DNA of 64,000 nucleotides from Bog-113 sp965226755 (lineage in GTDB: Bacteria; Acidobacteriota; Terriglobia; Bryobacterales; Bryobacteraceae), in the NCBI GenBank assembly GCA_965226755.1, contig CBDDDT010000007.1, positions 1 to 64,000 of the forward strand, read 5' to 3'. Shown here in pieces: positions 16,552 to 24,252 of this stretch. The notes beneath the pieces are model-generated. The model ran no database searches, had not been told where the DNA came from, and worked only from the letters and a program-made list of their open reading frames with translations. The position numbers were made by a program, and so were the translations under genes. Position 1 is the first letter of the stretch; each line of letters starts with the position of its first letter.

Positions 16552-16932
16552 TCACGCCGGCTTCCCGGCGTTCGGCTCCAGCAGTTCGATTCGGTTGCCA
16601 AAGGGGTCGTCCACATAGATGCGGTCGTAACCGTCCAACGGTTCATCAACCCTTGTGGTGTAACTGGCAGCTTGAATCGCCTTCGTCAGGGCGGCGAGAT
16701 CCTCGACTAAGAATGCGGGATGTGCTTTGCGAGCAGGGCGGAAATCCTCTTCCACGCCCAGATGGATGTGCAGACCGTCTTGGACAAACCAACAGCCGCC
16801 TCGTGACGCGAGGTTTTCGGGCTTTGGCGCTTCCGGAATGCCAAGGGTATCCGCGTAGAAGGCGCACGCTTCCTTTTCTCGCCCTCTGGGCATCGCTAGT
16901 TGAATGTGGTGAATCCGGCTGACTCGCATCAC
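16552..16932 (-). CDS. VOC (glyoxalase/bleomycin-resistance-like) family protein
   Basis: 126 aa, the usual length of a two-module betaalphabetabetabeta vicinal-oxygen-chelate protein. Visible features are the N-terminal IHHIQLAMPRGREKEACAFYADTLGI, a central HIHLGVEEDF, and a C-terminal VDDPFGNRIELLEP with the usual metal-ligand Glu. The family covers glyoxalases, dioxygenases and antibiotic-binding proteins; the residues seen do not decide which. It lies 11 bp downstream of the multicopper oxidase gene on the same strand, so it may be transcribed with it, although a functional link is not obvious. ATG at 16932; alternative starts nearby would change little. Confidence 0.88.
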   Translation of the reverse strand: MMRVSRIHHIQLAMPRGREKEACAFYADTLGIPEAPKPENLASRGGCWFVQDGLHIHLGVEEDFRPARKAHPAFLVEDLAALTKAIQAASYTTRVDEPLDGYDRIYVDDPFGNRIELLEPNAGKPA

Positions 16933-16943
16933 GACGTTGTCCG

Positions 16944-18587
16944 TTACCTCGGGAGCACCCGGATGATCGCCATCATGCCGCTGTCCTCATGGCCGAGGAT
17001 ATGGCAGTGGTAGACGAAATCGCCGATGTCGGGTCCGCGGAAATCCATACGGACCTTTACGCTCGGGTACGGACCGGATCCGCTCCAGAAGGGCACCTGG
17101 ACCGTGTCCTGATATTGCGGATTAGCGACGGGCGCGCCGTTTTGGGCCAACACGAGGAAATGGATCTGGTGGATGTGGAACTCATGGTTTTCGAGAGCGC
17201 GGTTTTCGATGGTCCAATCCTCGACCGAACCCTGTTTGGTGACGATGGAGGGAGGATTATTGGGATTGAACAGGACCGGCGTTTGCCCATCGACGGTGAT
17301 GTAGAAATTGGTGGGGCTGTCGGGGTCGTTGGGATCGGAGAGAACTTCCGAGAAGTAGAGCTTGCGGGTGGCGGTGGGGGCGGCTTCCGCGAGGCCGGCG
17401 AACCGCTCTGAAGGGACCGGTCCCGCGGCGGCCGGGATCAGCAGCGGCGGCTCAACGGAGCTGGGGCTGGATTTGAGGATGGCGATGGTGCGTTGGGGAT
17501 CGTTATCGCCGTCGGGGCCGGTGTTGATATTCAGAGTGAGGAACTCCGCGGTTTTAACGGTGAGGGCGGGTGCGACGACGACAAACTCCGCGCGTCCGGC
17601 AGGCGGGAGCAGGATGTGCCGGGCGACGAAGGCCGTTCCTTTACCGGTTCCATCCTGCGAGCCTGTGGGAACGCCGTCGAGGGCTACCACGGCCAAGGGT
17701 TGCGGGCTTCCATCGTATTGAACCTGGAGGTCGAGGATGGAGTCGGCCGAAGCGTTCAGCACGCGCCAGAACTGCTTTTCGCCGGGTTTGACGGGGATGA
17801 CGGCGGGCGTGAAGTCGGGATAGGGGATGGGGACGTAGTTGAGGGAAATATCCCAGGAGGGAGTGGAGCCGCCCGGCGGCGGGGCGCCGGGGACGAGATT
17901 ATCACGGATGATGAGGGTGCGTTCGGGAAGGCCGGCGGCGATGGGGTTGACGTTCTGAATGCCTTCGACGATGATGGCGCCGGATGCGCCTCCGAGCACG
18001 GCGGCTTCGGAGATTCCATGGATGTGCGGGTGATACCAATAAAGCCCCGGCGGCTCATCGGCGGGAAAGTGGACGTCGTAGCGGAAGGATTGGCCGGAGT
18101 TGACGACCGTCTTGATGGTTTCGTCCTGATGGCAAACGGGAGCGATGTTGGCGCCATGGTAGTGAATGTTGACGGAGGTTGCGTCCATGACGCCGGATCC
18201 GCAGACGCTGGCAGACGAGGCGGTGACGATCATCCCGGGCATCGCGGACATGGATTGAGAGGACATGGAAGCGGGCAGCGCATTGCTGAGGTTGAGAATC
18301 AACTCGTCGCCGGGGTGGACGTGAAGAGTGGGCGATTGCGAGCCGTCGCGGGCGACGAAGCAGAATAGGGTATTGCCGAATTGGTCGATCTGCGTGTGAT
18401 AAGTGAGGTTGACGTTTAGAACGCCGTTTTGACTGAAGAGATTTGTGGGCTCCTGGACCTGGGCGCCGGCGGCGGCGCGGGAGCAAAATCCGGGCGTCTG
18501 GGCGCGTCCTGGCGGCTGGGACATGGCGAGGAGAACGGTGAAAAGCGCGGTTTGGGCGGCGATGCGCAATAGCTGGTGAACGCTCAT
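16944..18587 (-). CDS. Secreted multicopper oxidase
   Basis: 547 aa from the ATG at 18587, chosen because AAGGAAG lies 8 bp upstream and a signal peptide starts there (MSVHQLLRIAAQTALFTVLL). All four copper-binding clusters are present: HYHG (142-145), WYHPHIHG (184-191), the C-terminal EFHIHQIHF, and HCHILGHEDSGMM with the T1 Cys-His and axial Met. Three cupredoxin domains are expected. Such periplasmic enzymes oxidise phenols, Cu(I) or other metals and reduce O2 to water; the substrate cannot be told. An IscR/Rrf2-like palindrome lies 74 bp upstream and is shared with the S53 peptidase gene. The VOC gene follows after 11 bp. Confidence 0.93.
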   Translation of the reverse strand: MSVHQLLRIAAQTALFTVLLAMSQPPGRAQTPGFCSRAAAGAQVQEPTNLFSQNGVLNVNLTYHTQIDQFGNTLFCFVARDGSQSPTLHVHPGDELILNLSNALPASMSSQSMSAMPGMIVTASSASVCGSGVMDATSVNIHYHGANIAPVCHQDETIKTVVNSGQSFRYDVHFPADEPPGLYWYHPHIHGISEAAVLGGASGAIIVEGIQNVNPIAAGLPERTLIIRDNLVPGAPPPGGSTPSWDISLNYVPIPYPDFTPAVIPVKPGEKQFWRVLNASADSILDLQVQYDGSPQPLAVVALDGVPTGSQDGTGKGTAFVARHILLPPAGRAEFVVVAPALTVKTAEFLTLNINTGPDGDNDPQRTIAILKSSPSSVEPPLLIPAAAGPVPSERFAGLAEAAPTATRKLYFSEVLSDPNDPDSPTNFYITVDGQTPVLFNPNNPPSIVTKQGSVEDWTIENRALENHEFHIHQIHFLVLAQNGAPVANPQYQDTVQVPFWSGSGPYPSVKVRMDFRGPDIGDFVYHCHILGHEDSGMMAIIRVLPR

Positions 18588-18660
18588 TCGAAATGCTTCC
18601 TTAGTTGGGCAAAGCTGATTCGCATCGGTGAAACCGAGGGAAAGCTTTTGGGCCAAGTGG

Positions 18661-18685
18661 ATATTGGACTACTTGAGTCCTATAT
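18661..18685. promoter_or_regulatory. IscR/Rrf2-like operator upstream of the multicopper oxidase
   Basis: A 25-bp near-palindrome of form ATA-N3-GACT-N5-AGTC-N3-TAT, 74 bp before the multicopper oxidase start. The layout equals that of IscR type-1 sites. A related site lies before the S53 peptidase (20121-20145). Confidence 0.55.
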
Positions 18686-18784
18686 TAAAAGCCGAGTGCT
18701 AGAGGGCATTCCGGAAATCAGCGATCGGCGAAATTTGGGGAGTTGAATGGTGGGAATTCCGCTCTAACGGAAGCGCGTTGCAGC

Positions 18785-18818
18785 AAAAAAAAAGCCCGGA
18801 AGCTTTGAGCTCCCGGGC
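18785..18818 (-). terminator. Rho-independent terminator of the S53 peptidase gene
   Basis: GCCCGGAAGCT (18794-18804) pairs with AGCTCCCGGGC (18808-18818) with one mismatch and a 3-nt loop. On the minus strand it is followed by nine T residues. It lies 22 bp after the stop codon. Confidence 0.9.
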
Positions 18819-18840
18819 GGTTCGTGTGTGGATGAGGAAA

Positions 18841-20016
18841 CTACGGGGTTTTGACGAGAGCCGGGATGAGCAGGTTCGCCTGGGGCGATCCGAGTCCGGT
18901 GACGAAGTCATAGCCGGGGCCGGCGGTGCAAAGGGTTCCGCAGGAGCCGTTGGTTCCGGAGACGATGTCGTGAAAGTCGGCTTCCGAATCGGGGTAAAGG
19001 AGGAACTGCGGTTGCGTGAGAGCGGCCTTTTTGAGGGCAACGCGCTCGCCGTTGACGATGGCGAAGAGAGCCGCCCACATCGGGGTGCCGATGCTGGTGC
19101 CGCCCCACTGGTTCCAGCCGGTGTAACAAGAGGCGCAGGCCCAGCTGCTATAGGAAGGAACGCCGGTGTTGGGGTCGCCGTCGATGGCGACATCGGGAAC
19201 GCCGCGCTTCCCGGTGGTCTGGTAGCCGGACTGGTAAACGGGCTCCGCTTCGTAGGAACTTGCGCCGCCGCCGCTGCCGGACCATGCGGTTTCCGATTCC
19301 CATGCGCCGTTCTGCGAGTTGATATTCAGCGTGGTGCCGCCGACGGCGACCACATACGGGGAAGCGGCCGGGTAACCGACAGAGTGCCCGCCGTCGCCGG
19401 TCGCGGCGAGGAAGGTCACGTTGGCGGGTTCGAAGTGCGTGTCGTAGGTGAGATCGGTCTTGGAGTCGCCGCCGGAGAAGCTCATGGAAACGACGGTGCA
19501 GCCGTTGGCGACGGCGGTGTCGACCGCGGCGAAGAGATCGTTATTGCTGTTGCTGGCCGCTTCGATCAGATAGATCTTGGCGTCGGGAGCGATGGCGTGG
19601 GCCCAATCGACGTCGATCGCCATCTCGTCAGACCATCCGGTGGTGTCGGAAGGCGGCTTGGTTCCGGCGCCGTAGATTTTCTTGAAGCAGCCGTTGGCGG
19701 TGGTGCAGGCGGGGAGCTTGAACTGGGTGTTGAAGACGCCGAAATCCGCTTCGATGTTGGGATCGTCGTAAGCATCGACAATGCCGATGATCTGGCCCTT
19801 TCCGGTCGACTTGATCTTGCTGAAGCCGTACGCGATGCGCATTTTGAGCGGGAAGATGCCGGTGGGCGAGGTCCCGGGGACAGCGGAGTTAAAACGCTGG
19901 AAGGGCGGGTACGAAAAACCTTCGACATGCTGGGCCGGGGCTTGCGCGAATGCCGGCACAGCGGCTAAAAGAACGGCGGCGAACTGTGCGACAGTTCGTG
20001 GTTTCAGATGAATCAC
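18841..20016 (-). CDS. Secreted S53 (sedolisin/kumamolisin-like) peptidase lacking a pro-domain
   Basis: 391 aa. A signal peptide ends near residue 24 (AVPAFAQA). The sedolisin catalytic set is complete: Glu131 and Asp135 in SDEMAIDVDWAH, the oxyanion Asp208 in TGDGG, and Ser308 in GGTSIGTPMWAA. A C-terminal calcium-site-like DFHDIVSGTNG is present. These enzymes are serine-carboxyl proteases, often acid-active and secreted. Canonical members carry a ~150-200-residue pro-domain; here only ~35 residues separate the signal peptide from the catalytic core, so maturation must differ. Four Cys pairs (for example ACTTANGC and CASC) suggest disulphides. An IscR/Rrf2-like palindrome lies 105 bp upstream. 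Confidence 0.93.
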   Translation of the reverse strand: MIHLKPRTVAQFAAVLLAAVPAFAQAPAQHVEGFSYPPFQRFNSAVPGTSPTGIFPLKMRIAYGFSKIKSTGKGQIIGIVDAYDDPNIEADFGVFNTQFKLPACTTANGCFKKIYGAGTKPPSDTTGWSDEMAIDVDWAHAIAPDAKIYLIEAASNSNNDLFAAVDTAVANGCTVVSMSFSGGDSKTDLTYDTHFEPANVTFLAATGDGGHSVGYPAASPYVVAVGGTTLNINSQNGAWESETAWSGSGGGASSYEAEPVYQSGYQTTGKRGVPDVAIDGDPNTGVPSYSSWACASCYTGWNQWGGTSIGTPMWAALFAIVNGERVALKKAALTQPQFLLYPDSEADFHDIVSGTNGSCGTLCTAGPGYDFVTGLGSPQANLLIPALVKTP

Positions 20017-20120
20017 TTTTGGGGTAGTTCCTTTCTCTTGCTCGTTCGGTTACGTGTAGGCGTGCGAGATCTATCGAGTGCGCAGATCGCCCTCGAATCG
20101 GTGTTTCTATCCAGCGCTGA

Positions 20121-20145
20121 ATATTAGACTAATCTAGTCCGACAT
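20121..20145. promoter_or_regulatory. IscR/Rrf2-like operator upstream of the S53 peptidase
   Basis: ATA-N3-GACT-N5-AGTC-N3-CAT, the same layout as 18661-18685; the two sites share ATATT, GACTA and AGTCC blocks at equal spacing. Confidence 0.55.
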
Positions 20146-20462
20146 CAGCAAAGGTGTCAAGCGGAAAAGAAACTATTTCGAGAGGCCCGGAGAGCTTTTA
20201 CCGAACTTTTACATCTATGGGCGTGGTGAGGAGCGTTGCGATGGGCGGCGCGATGGACAGGGCGATCGACTGGATTTTTGAAGATATGAAACCGATGGAT
20301 GAGGCGCATTTTTTGGGCGATCGCCTGGCTGGGTCGCCGGCAGAAGCGGGACGGGGAACGCGACCTGATTATCGCTGCGGAAATCAAGCTCTGCTGGTGG
20401 GTGCGCAGGCATTCGAAATTTCCTATGGCTTGATCGTGCGATAGAGAATGGAGTAACGAGAT
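20146..20462. other. Divergent intergenic region, no recognisable gene
   Basis: The spacer between the S53 peptidase (minus) and the cupin gene (plus). A short plus-strand frame (to 20444) has no family resemblance. It should hold the cupin promoter, but no clear -10/-35 pair was seen. Confidence 0.4.
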
Positions 20463-20861
20463 ATGGAAATCAAGAGAGTTGGAACGCAGGCGTCCGGCAA
20501 GGGACCTGCCGATTGGTTTACTGGCGTTGTGCGCGTGGATCCGCTATTTCAGGCGCCCGATCCGGCGCTGGTGTCCGGGGCGAGCGTCACCTTCGAACCA
20601 GGCGCGCGCACGGCGTGGCATACTCACCCGCTCGGACAGACGCTGATTGTGACCGCGGGCGCGGGGTGGGCGCAGCGAGAAGATGGTCCGGTGGAGGATA
20701 TCCGGCCGGGAGACGTCGTGTGGTTTGAACCGGGAGAAAAGCATTGGCATGGAGCTACGGCGACGACGGCGATGACACATATCGCCATTCAGGAACGGCT
20801 CAACGCCAAGGTGGTCGACTGGCTGGAGCATGTTACAGACGAGCAATATCGCAAAGCCTGA
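20463..20861 (+). CDS. Cupin-domain protein
   Basis: 132 aa, a single double-stranded beta-helix. Cupin motif 1 is visible as ARTAWHTHPLGQTLIVTAG (His53, His55, Gln59), and motif 2 as PGDVVWFEPGEKHWHGA. It most resembles small cupins of the carboxymuconolactone-decarboxylase-associated group, which bind a metal and may act on small carbonyl or aromatic compounds; the substrate is unknown. A GGAG ribosome site lies ~9 bp before the ATG. The carboxylesterase begins 5 bp after the stop, so the pair forms an operon. Confidence 0.9.
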   Translation: MEIKRVGTQASGKGPADWFTGVVRVDPLFQAPDPALVSGASVTFEPGARTAWHTHPLGQTLIVTAGAGWAQREDGPVEDIRPGDVVWFEPGEKHWHGATATTAMTHIAIQERLNAKVVDWLEHVTDEQYRKA

Positions 20862-20866
20862 TTAGT

Positions 20867-22549
20867 ATGCGCTGGATAACTCTGCCGCTCGCTCTGCCGC
20901 TTGCCATGGGAATTGCAAGCGCGGCTCACGAAGACGCGCCGATGGTGCATGTGGCCAATGGAACTCTTGCGGGCAAGGTGCAGGGCGGCACGAGCGTGTT
21001 TGAAGGGATACCCTTCGCCGCGCCGCCGGTGGGGGATTTACGATGGCGCGAACCGCAGCCCGCGGCTAACTGGCCGGGGACGCGGGACGCAACCAATCCA
21101 GGAAGTTCCTGCATGCAAACGAGCACGGGCGTGGATGGCTTTATCGCGGCGCTGGCGGATGCATATGGCGTGGCGTTCGCGATGGAGCCGTTGAAGCTTT
21201 CAGAAGACTGCCTGTATCTGAACGTATTTACTCCTTCGCAGGCGGGGCGCAAGGGCCTGCCGGTGATGGTGTGGCTGCATGGCGGCAGCAACAGGGCAGG
21301 CAATGGCTCCGGCGACGGATATAACGGGGGGTCCCTGGCGTCGCATGGAGTTATCGTGGTCACGATGAATTACCGGCTCGGAGTTATGGGGTTCTTCGCT
21401 CATCCGGAACTGACGGCTGAATCGCCGCACCATAGCTCCGGGAATTACGGGCTGCTTGATCAGATAGCGGGATTGAAGTGGGTGCAACAGAACATCGCGC
21501 AATTCGGCGGCGATCCGGGAAATGTGACTTTGTTTGGCGAGTCCGCCGGATCGATCGATGCGACGACTCTCATGACATCGCCGGTGGTGAAAGGGCTGTT
21601 TCGCCGAGTGATCGCGGAGAGCGGACCGGCATTCGGCTTAGGCCCGGCGGTGACGCGTGCCGAGGCGGAGGCTGTCGGCGCGGCGGTGGGCGAAAGCGCC
21701 GCGGGCAAGAACGCCGGAAGAGGAAAGGCTTTGGCGGCTCTTCGGCGGATGGGCGCGGAGCAAGTGGCGGAACTGGACGCGCGCACGGTGGCGTCGCGCT
21801 TCAAGGATTTTGATGCAAACAGCTCGGTGGTGGACGGCTGGCTGCTTCCGCAATCCCCTGCCCGGGCGTTTGCTTTGGGACGCATGCAGAAGGTGGATTT
21901 GCTGGCGGGGTTTAACGGAAGAGAGCTTAGCGCGTTTCGGGCGGCGGGAGCGGCCGCGGCGAAGCGATCGGGAAAACCTGCGCAGAAGGAATCGGCGAGC
22001 GCGGCTACTAAGAAGTTAGCCGAGGCCGCGTATCCTCTATATGGTGGATGGACCGATATGGCGGTCGCCATGTACCTGGCGGAGATCGTCGTGCATGGCG
22101 ATATCGCGGTGGATCGCGCGAGTAACGATATGTTGGTGGCGTGCCCCGTGGGCGCGGAGATTGCGTTAGCGGCCAAGCTGGGCGCGCGGGCGTTTCTGTA
22201 CCGGTTCGATCGGTCGATTCCCGGCAAAGGGGAACAGACGCTGGGGGCGTTTCATAGCCTCGAATTGCCGTTCGTGTTCAATACATTCAGCTCGCGCAGC
22301 TGGCGATGGCTGCCGATTACTCCGGCGGATGCGAAGCTATCCGCGATGATGGAGCTTTACTGGACTAACTTCGCGAAGTCGGGCGATCCCAACGGGTCCG
22401 GCCTTCCTACCTGGAAGGCGTGGAACAGCGATGAGGAACCTTACTTGCAGTTCAGCCGGAGCGGGGCCGCTGTTCCGCAGAAGAGTTTCGCGCCGCCGTT
22501 CTGCCATCTGGATCCCAAGCGATTGCGGGAGCGGCTGGGCGGGAGCTAA
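20867..22549 (+). CDS. Secreted type-B carboxylesterase
   Basis: 560 aa from the ATG at 20867, which begins a signal peptide (MRWITLPLALPLAMGIASAA). An upstream in-frame extension into the cupin gene exists but is rejected. It has type-B esterase features: VFEGIPFAAPPVGDLRW near the N-terminus, EDCLYLNVFTP, the oxyanion-hole GGS after VWLH, and nucleophile elbow GESAGS (Ser226). The catalytic Glu/Asp and His lie in the C-terminal third (FHSLELPFVFN contains the His). These enzymes hydrolyse carboxylic esters. It is probably exported and translated together with the cupin gene ahead of it. A second, broken gene of the same family is at 59816-61395. Confidence 0.92.
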   Translation: MRWITLPLALPLAMGIASAAHEDAPMVHVANGTLAGKVQGGTSVFEGIPFAAPPVGDLRWREPQPAANWPGTRDATNPGSSCMQTSTGVDGFIAALADAYGVAFAMEPLKLSEDCLYLNVFTPSQAGRKGLPVMVWLHGGSNRAGNGSGDGYNGGSLASHGVIVVTMNYRLGVMGFFAHPELTAESPHHSSGNYGLLDQIAGLKWVQQNIAQFGGDPGNVTLFGESAGSIDATTLMTSPVVKGLFRRVIAESGPAFGLGPAVTRAEAEAVGAAVGESAAGKNAGRGKALAALRRMGAEQVAELDARTVASRFKDFDANSSVVDGWLLPQSPARAFALGRMQKVDLLAGFNGRELSAFRAAGAAAAKRSGKPAQKESASAATKKLAEAAYPLYGGWTDMAVAMYLAEIVVHGDIAVDRASNDMLVACPVGAEIALAAKLGARAFLYRFDRSIPGKGEQTLGAFHSLELPFVFNTFSSRSWRWLPITPADAKLSAMMELYWTNFAKSGDPNGSGLPTWKAWNSDEEPYLQFSRSGAAVPQKSFAPPFCHLDPKRLRERLGGS

Positions 22550-22597
22550 GACGGTTCGGCGGGGGTTGAGCGGGCGCTGAGGACTTTCCGGCTGCTT

Positions 22598-22609
22598 TGA
22601 ACGCGTTCA
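22598..22609. promoter_or_regulatory. Distal operator of the TetR regulator
   Basis: Perfect 12-bp palindrome TGAACGCGTTCA, 20 bp upstream of the promoter's TTGACA box. It differs by one base from the copy at 22652-22663. Confidence 0.65.
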
Positions 22610-22617
22610 GAAAGTAT

Positions 22618-22646
22618 TTGACAACCGGCGACGGCTGGCGGAGACT
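22618..22646 (+). promoter_or_regulatory. Promoter of the TetR gene
   Basis: A consensus -35 box, TTGACA, at 22618-22623, lies between the two operator palindromes. The -10 at 17 bp (GAGACT) is weak, as expected for a controlled promoter. Confidence 0.5.
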
Positions 22647-22651
22647 GGAAC

Positions 22652-22663
22652 TGAACACGTTCA
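22652..22663. promoter_or_regulatory. Proximal operator of the TetR regulator
   Basis: TGAACACGTTCA ends 1 bp before the ATG of the TetR gene; binding would block transcription start or initial elongation. Confidence 0.65.
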
Positions 22664-22664
22664 A

Positions 22665-23330
22665 ATGAGCGCTAAATCGGAAGCGACCGCGATCAAGATT
22701 CTGGAAGCCGCGCTGGCGCTGTTCCGTGAAGAGGGATTTGACGCCGCGACGATGCGGGGCGTGGCGGAACGCGCCGGCGTGGCGACGGGGGCGGCCTATT
22801 ACTATTACGCGTCCAAAGATGCGATCGTCATGGACTTCTACCAGCGGGCATGCGACGAGATGAAGGAGAGCATCCGGCTGAAGCTCGAGGGAGCGAAGAG
22901 TTTCGAGAGCGGCCTCAGCGAGTTGATTGGCGTCAAGCTCGCTCATTTCGGAGCGAATCGCGATGTGCTTCGGGCGCTGCTGCGCAACGGGGCGGACCCG
23001 AAGCATCCGCTATCCCCATTCAGCGCGGAAACGAAGCACATACGAGACGCCGATATCGCATGGTTTCAACAGCTCATCAGCCAAGGCGGAGTGCGCATTC
23101 CGCGGGATCTAACTCCCTATCTGCCGGGTGTCTTGTGGTTTTTTCAGATGGGGGTGATCCTGTTCTGGGTGACGGACGATTCGCCCCGGCAGAGCCGCAC
23201 CGAGAACTTACTGCCGCTGGCCTGCAAGGTGGTTTCGTCATTGATCAGGCTTTCCTCGTTCCCGCTCATGCGCCCCTTGCGCAGGCCGGTGGTGGACATC
23301 ATCAAGATTGTTGCGGGGGAGAAGCCATGA
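22665..23330 (+). CDS. TetR-family transcriptional regulator
   Basis: 221 aa. The N-terminal helix-turn-helix (about residues 8-54) is typical: ILEAALALFREEGFDAATMRGVAERAGVATGAAYYYYASKDAIV. The C-terminal ligand domain has no recognised subgroup. Two near-identical palindromes, TGAAC(G/A)CGTTCA, flank a TTGACA box just upstream, one touching the start codon, indicating autorepression. The start codon of the next gene overlaps this stop (ATGA), so the SRPBCC protein is translated with it and is a likely target or ligand-handling partner. No clear ribosome site is visible; the leader may be very short. Confidence 0.93.
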   Translation: MSAKSEATAIKILEAALALFREEGFDAATMRGVAERAGVATGAAYYYYASKDAIVMDFYQRACDEMKESIRLKLEGAKSFESGLSELIGVKLAHFGANRDVLRALLRNGADPKHPLSPFSAETKHIRDADIAWFQQLISQGGVRIPRDLTPYLPGVLWFFQMGVILFWVTDDSPRQSRTENLLPLACKVVSSLIRLSSFPLMRPLRRPVVDIIKIVAGEKP

Positions 23331-24244
23331 ACATAAACCAAAGAATGTTGGTTAGCATTGGTTGCTTTGCAGCGCTGCTGGTTGCGGCGTTCGCATTGGC
23401 GCATCGGGGCACTTATGGATGGACTCTTTTCACCGCGCTGCCCGTCACCGCGGGAGCATTGGGCACATGGAGCTTTCGGCCCGTTAACAAGATCCATGCC
23501 GCGCGCATCGGCGCATTGATCGGCGCGGCGGGGTGCTGCGCCTTTCTTCTGCCGGGTTTGGAGGGGGCGATCTGCATGCTCATGGCCTTTCCGGTGGTCG
23601 TGCCGCTCGCGATGGCGGGCAGCTTGAGCGCATTTTGGGTTGGTGTTTGGGCACGGAGTAAGCGGCCGGTGGCGATGGCTCTGCTCCTGCCGGTTAGTTT
23701 GTTATTCGATGTAAATGCGAAGCCGCCCGTCTACTCCGTCACGACCACTATCGTGGTGAGCGCGGCGCCGGAGCGCGTCTGGAAACACATCGTCGCGTTT
23801 CCCGATATTCAGGAAGCGCCGGATTGGATGCTGCGAACCGGACTGGCGTATCCGATTCGAACGCGCATCGAAGGCAGCGGCGTGGGCGCTCCGCGGAGCT
23901 GCGATCTATCCACCGGAACCGTGCAGGAACGCGTGGTGGTTTGGGACGAGCCCCGGCTGCTGCGATTCGTGGTGACCGCCACGCCGCCCGCGATGCGCGA
24001 GGTGGGACTGTACGGGCCGATCCACCCTAAGCATCTCGACGGATACTACGTATCCAAGGAAGGGCAGTTCGAGTTGAGGCCGCTGCCCGGCGGGCGCACA
24101 TTAGTTGTTGGAACATCCTGGTATCAGCACGGATTGTGGCCCGCCGCTTACTGGCGATTGTGGTCGGATGCGGTGGTTCATCATATTCACAGGCGGGTCC
24201 TGGAGCATATTCGCGAGTTATCCGAACACGATGGTGCGGTGTGA
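23327..24244 (+). CDS. Membrane-anchored SRPBCC (polyketide cyclase-like) protein
   Basis: 305 aa from the ATG at 23327, which overlaps the TetR stop as ATGA and is preceded by GGGGGAGAAG; the longer frame upstream runs through the TetR gene and is not genuine. The N-terminal ~130 residues contain about four hydrophobic segments (for example VSIGCFAALLVAAFALA). The C-terminal ~170 residues resemble a START/SRPBCC domain (VVSAAPERVWKHIVAFPDI ... EDEPRLLRFVV-like core), which binds a hydrophobic small molecule. Coupling with a TetR regulator suggests a role in sensing or handling a lipid-like compound. Function is not known. Confidence 0.8.
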   Translation: MNINQRMLVSIGCFAALLVAAFALAHRGTYGWTLFTALPVTAGALGTWSFRPVNKIHAARIGALIGAAGCCAFLLPGLEGAICMLMAFPVVVPLAMAGSLSAFWVGVWARSKRPVAMALLLPVSLLFDVNAKPPVYSVTTTIVVSAAPERVWKHIVAFPDIQEAPDWMLRTGLAYPIRTRIEGSGVGAPRSCDLSTGTVQERVVVWDEPRLLRFVVTATPPAMREVGLYGPIHPKHLDGYYVSKEGQFELRPLPGGRTLVVGTSWYQHGLWPAAYWRLWSDAVVHHIHRRVLEHIRELSEHDGAV

Positions 24245-24252
24245 ACTAACCG

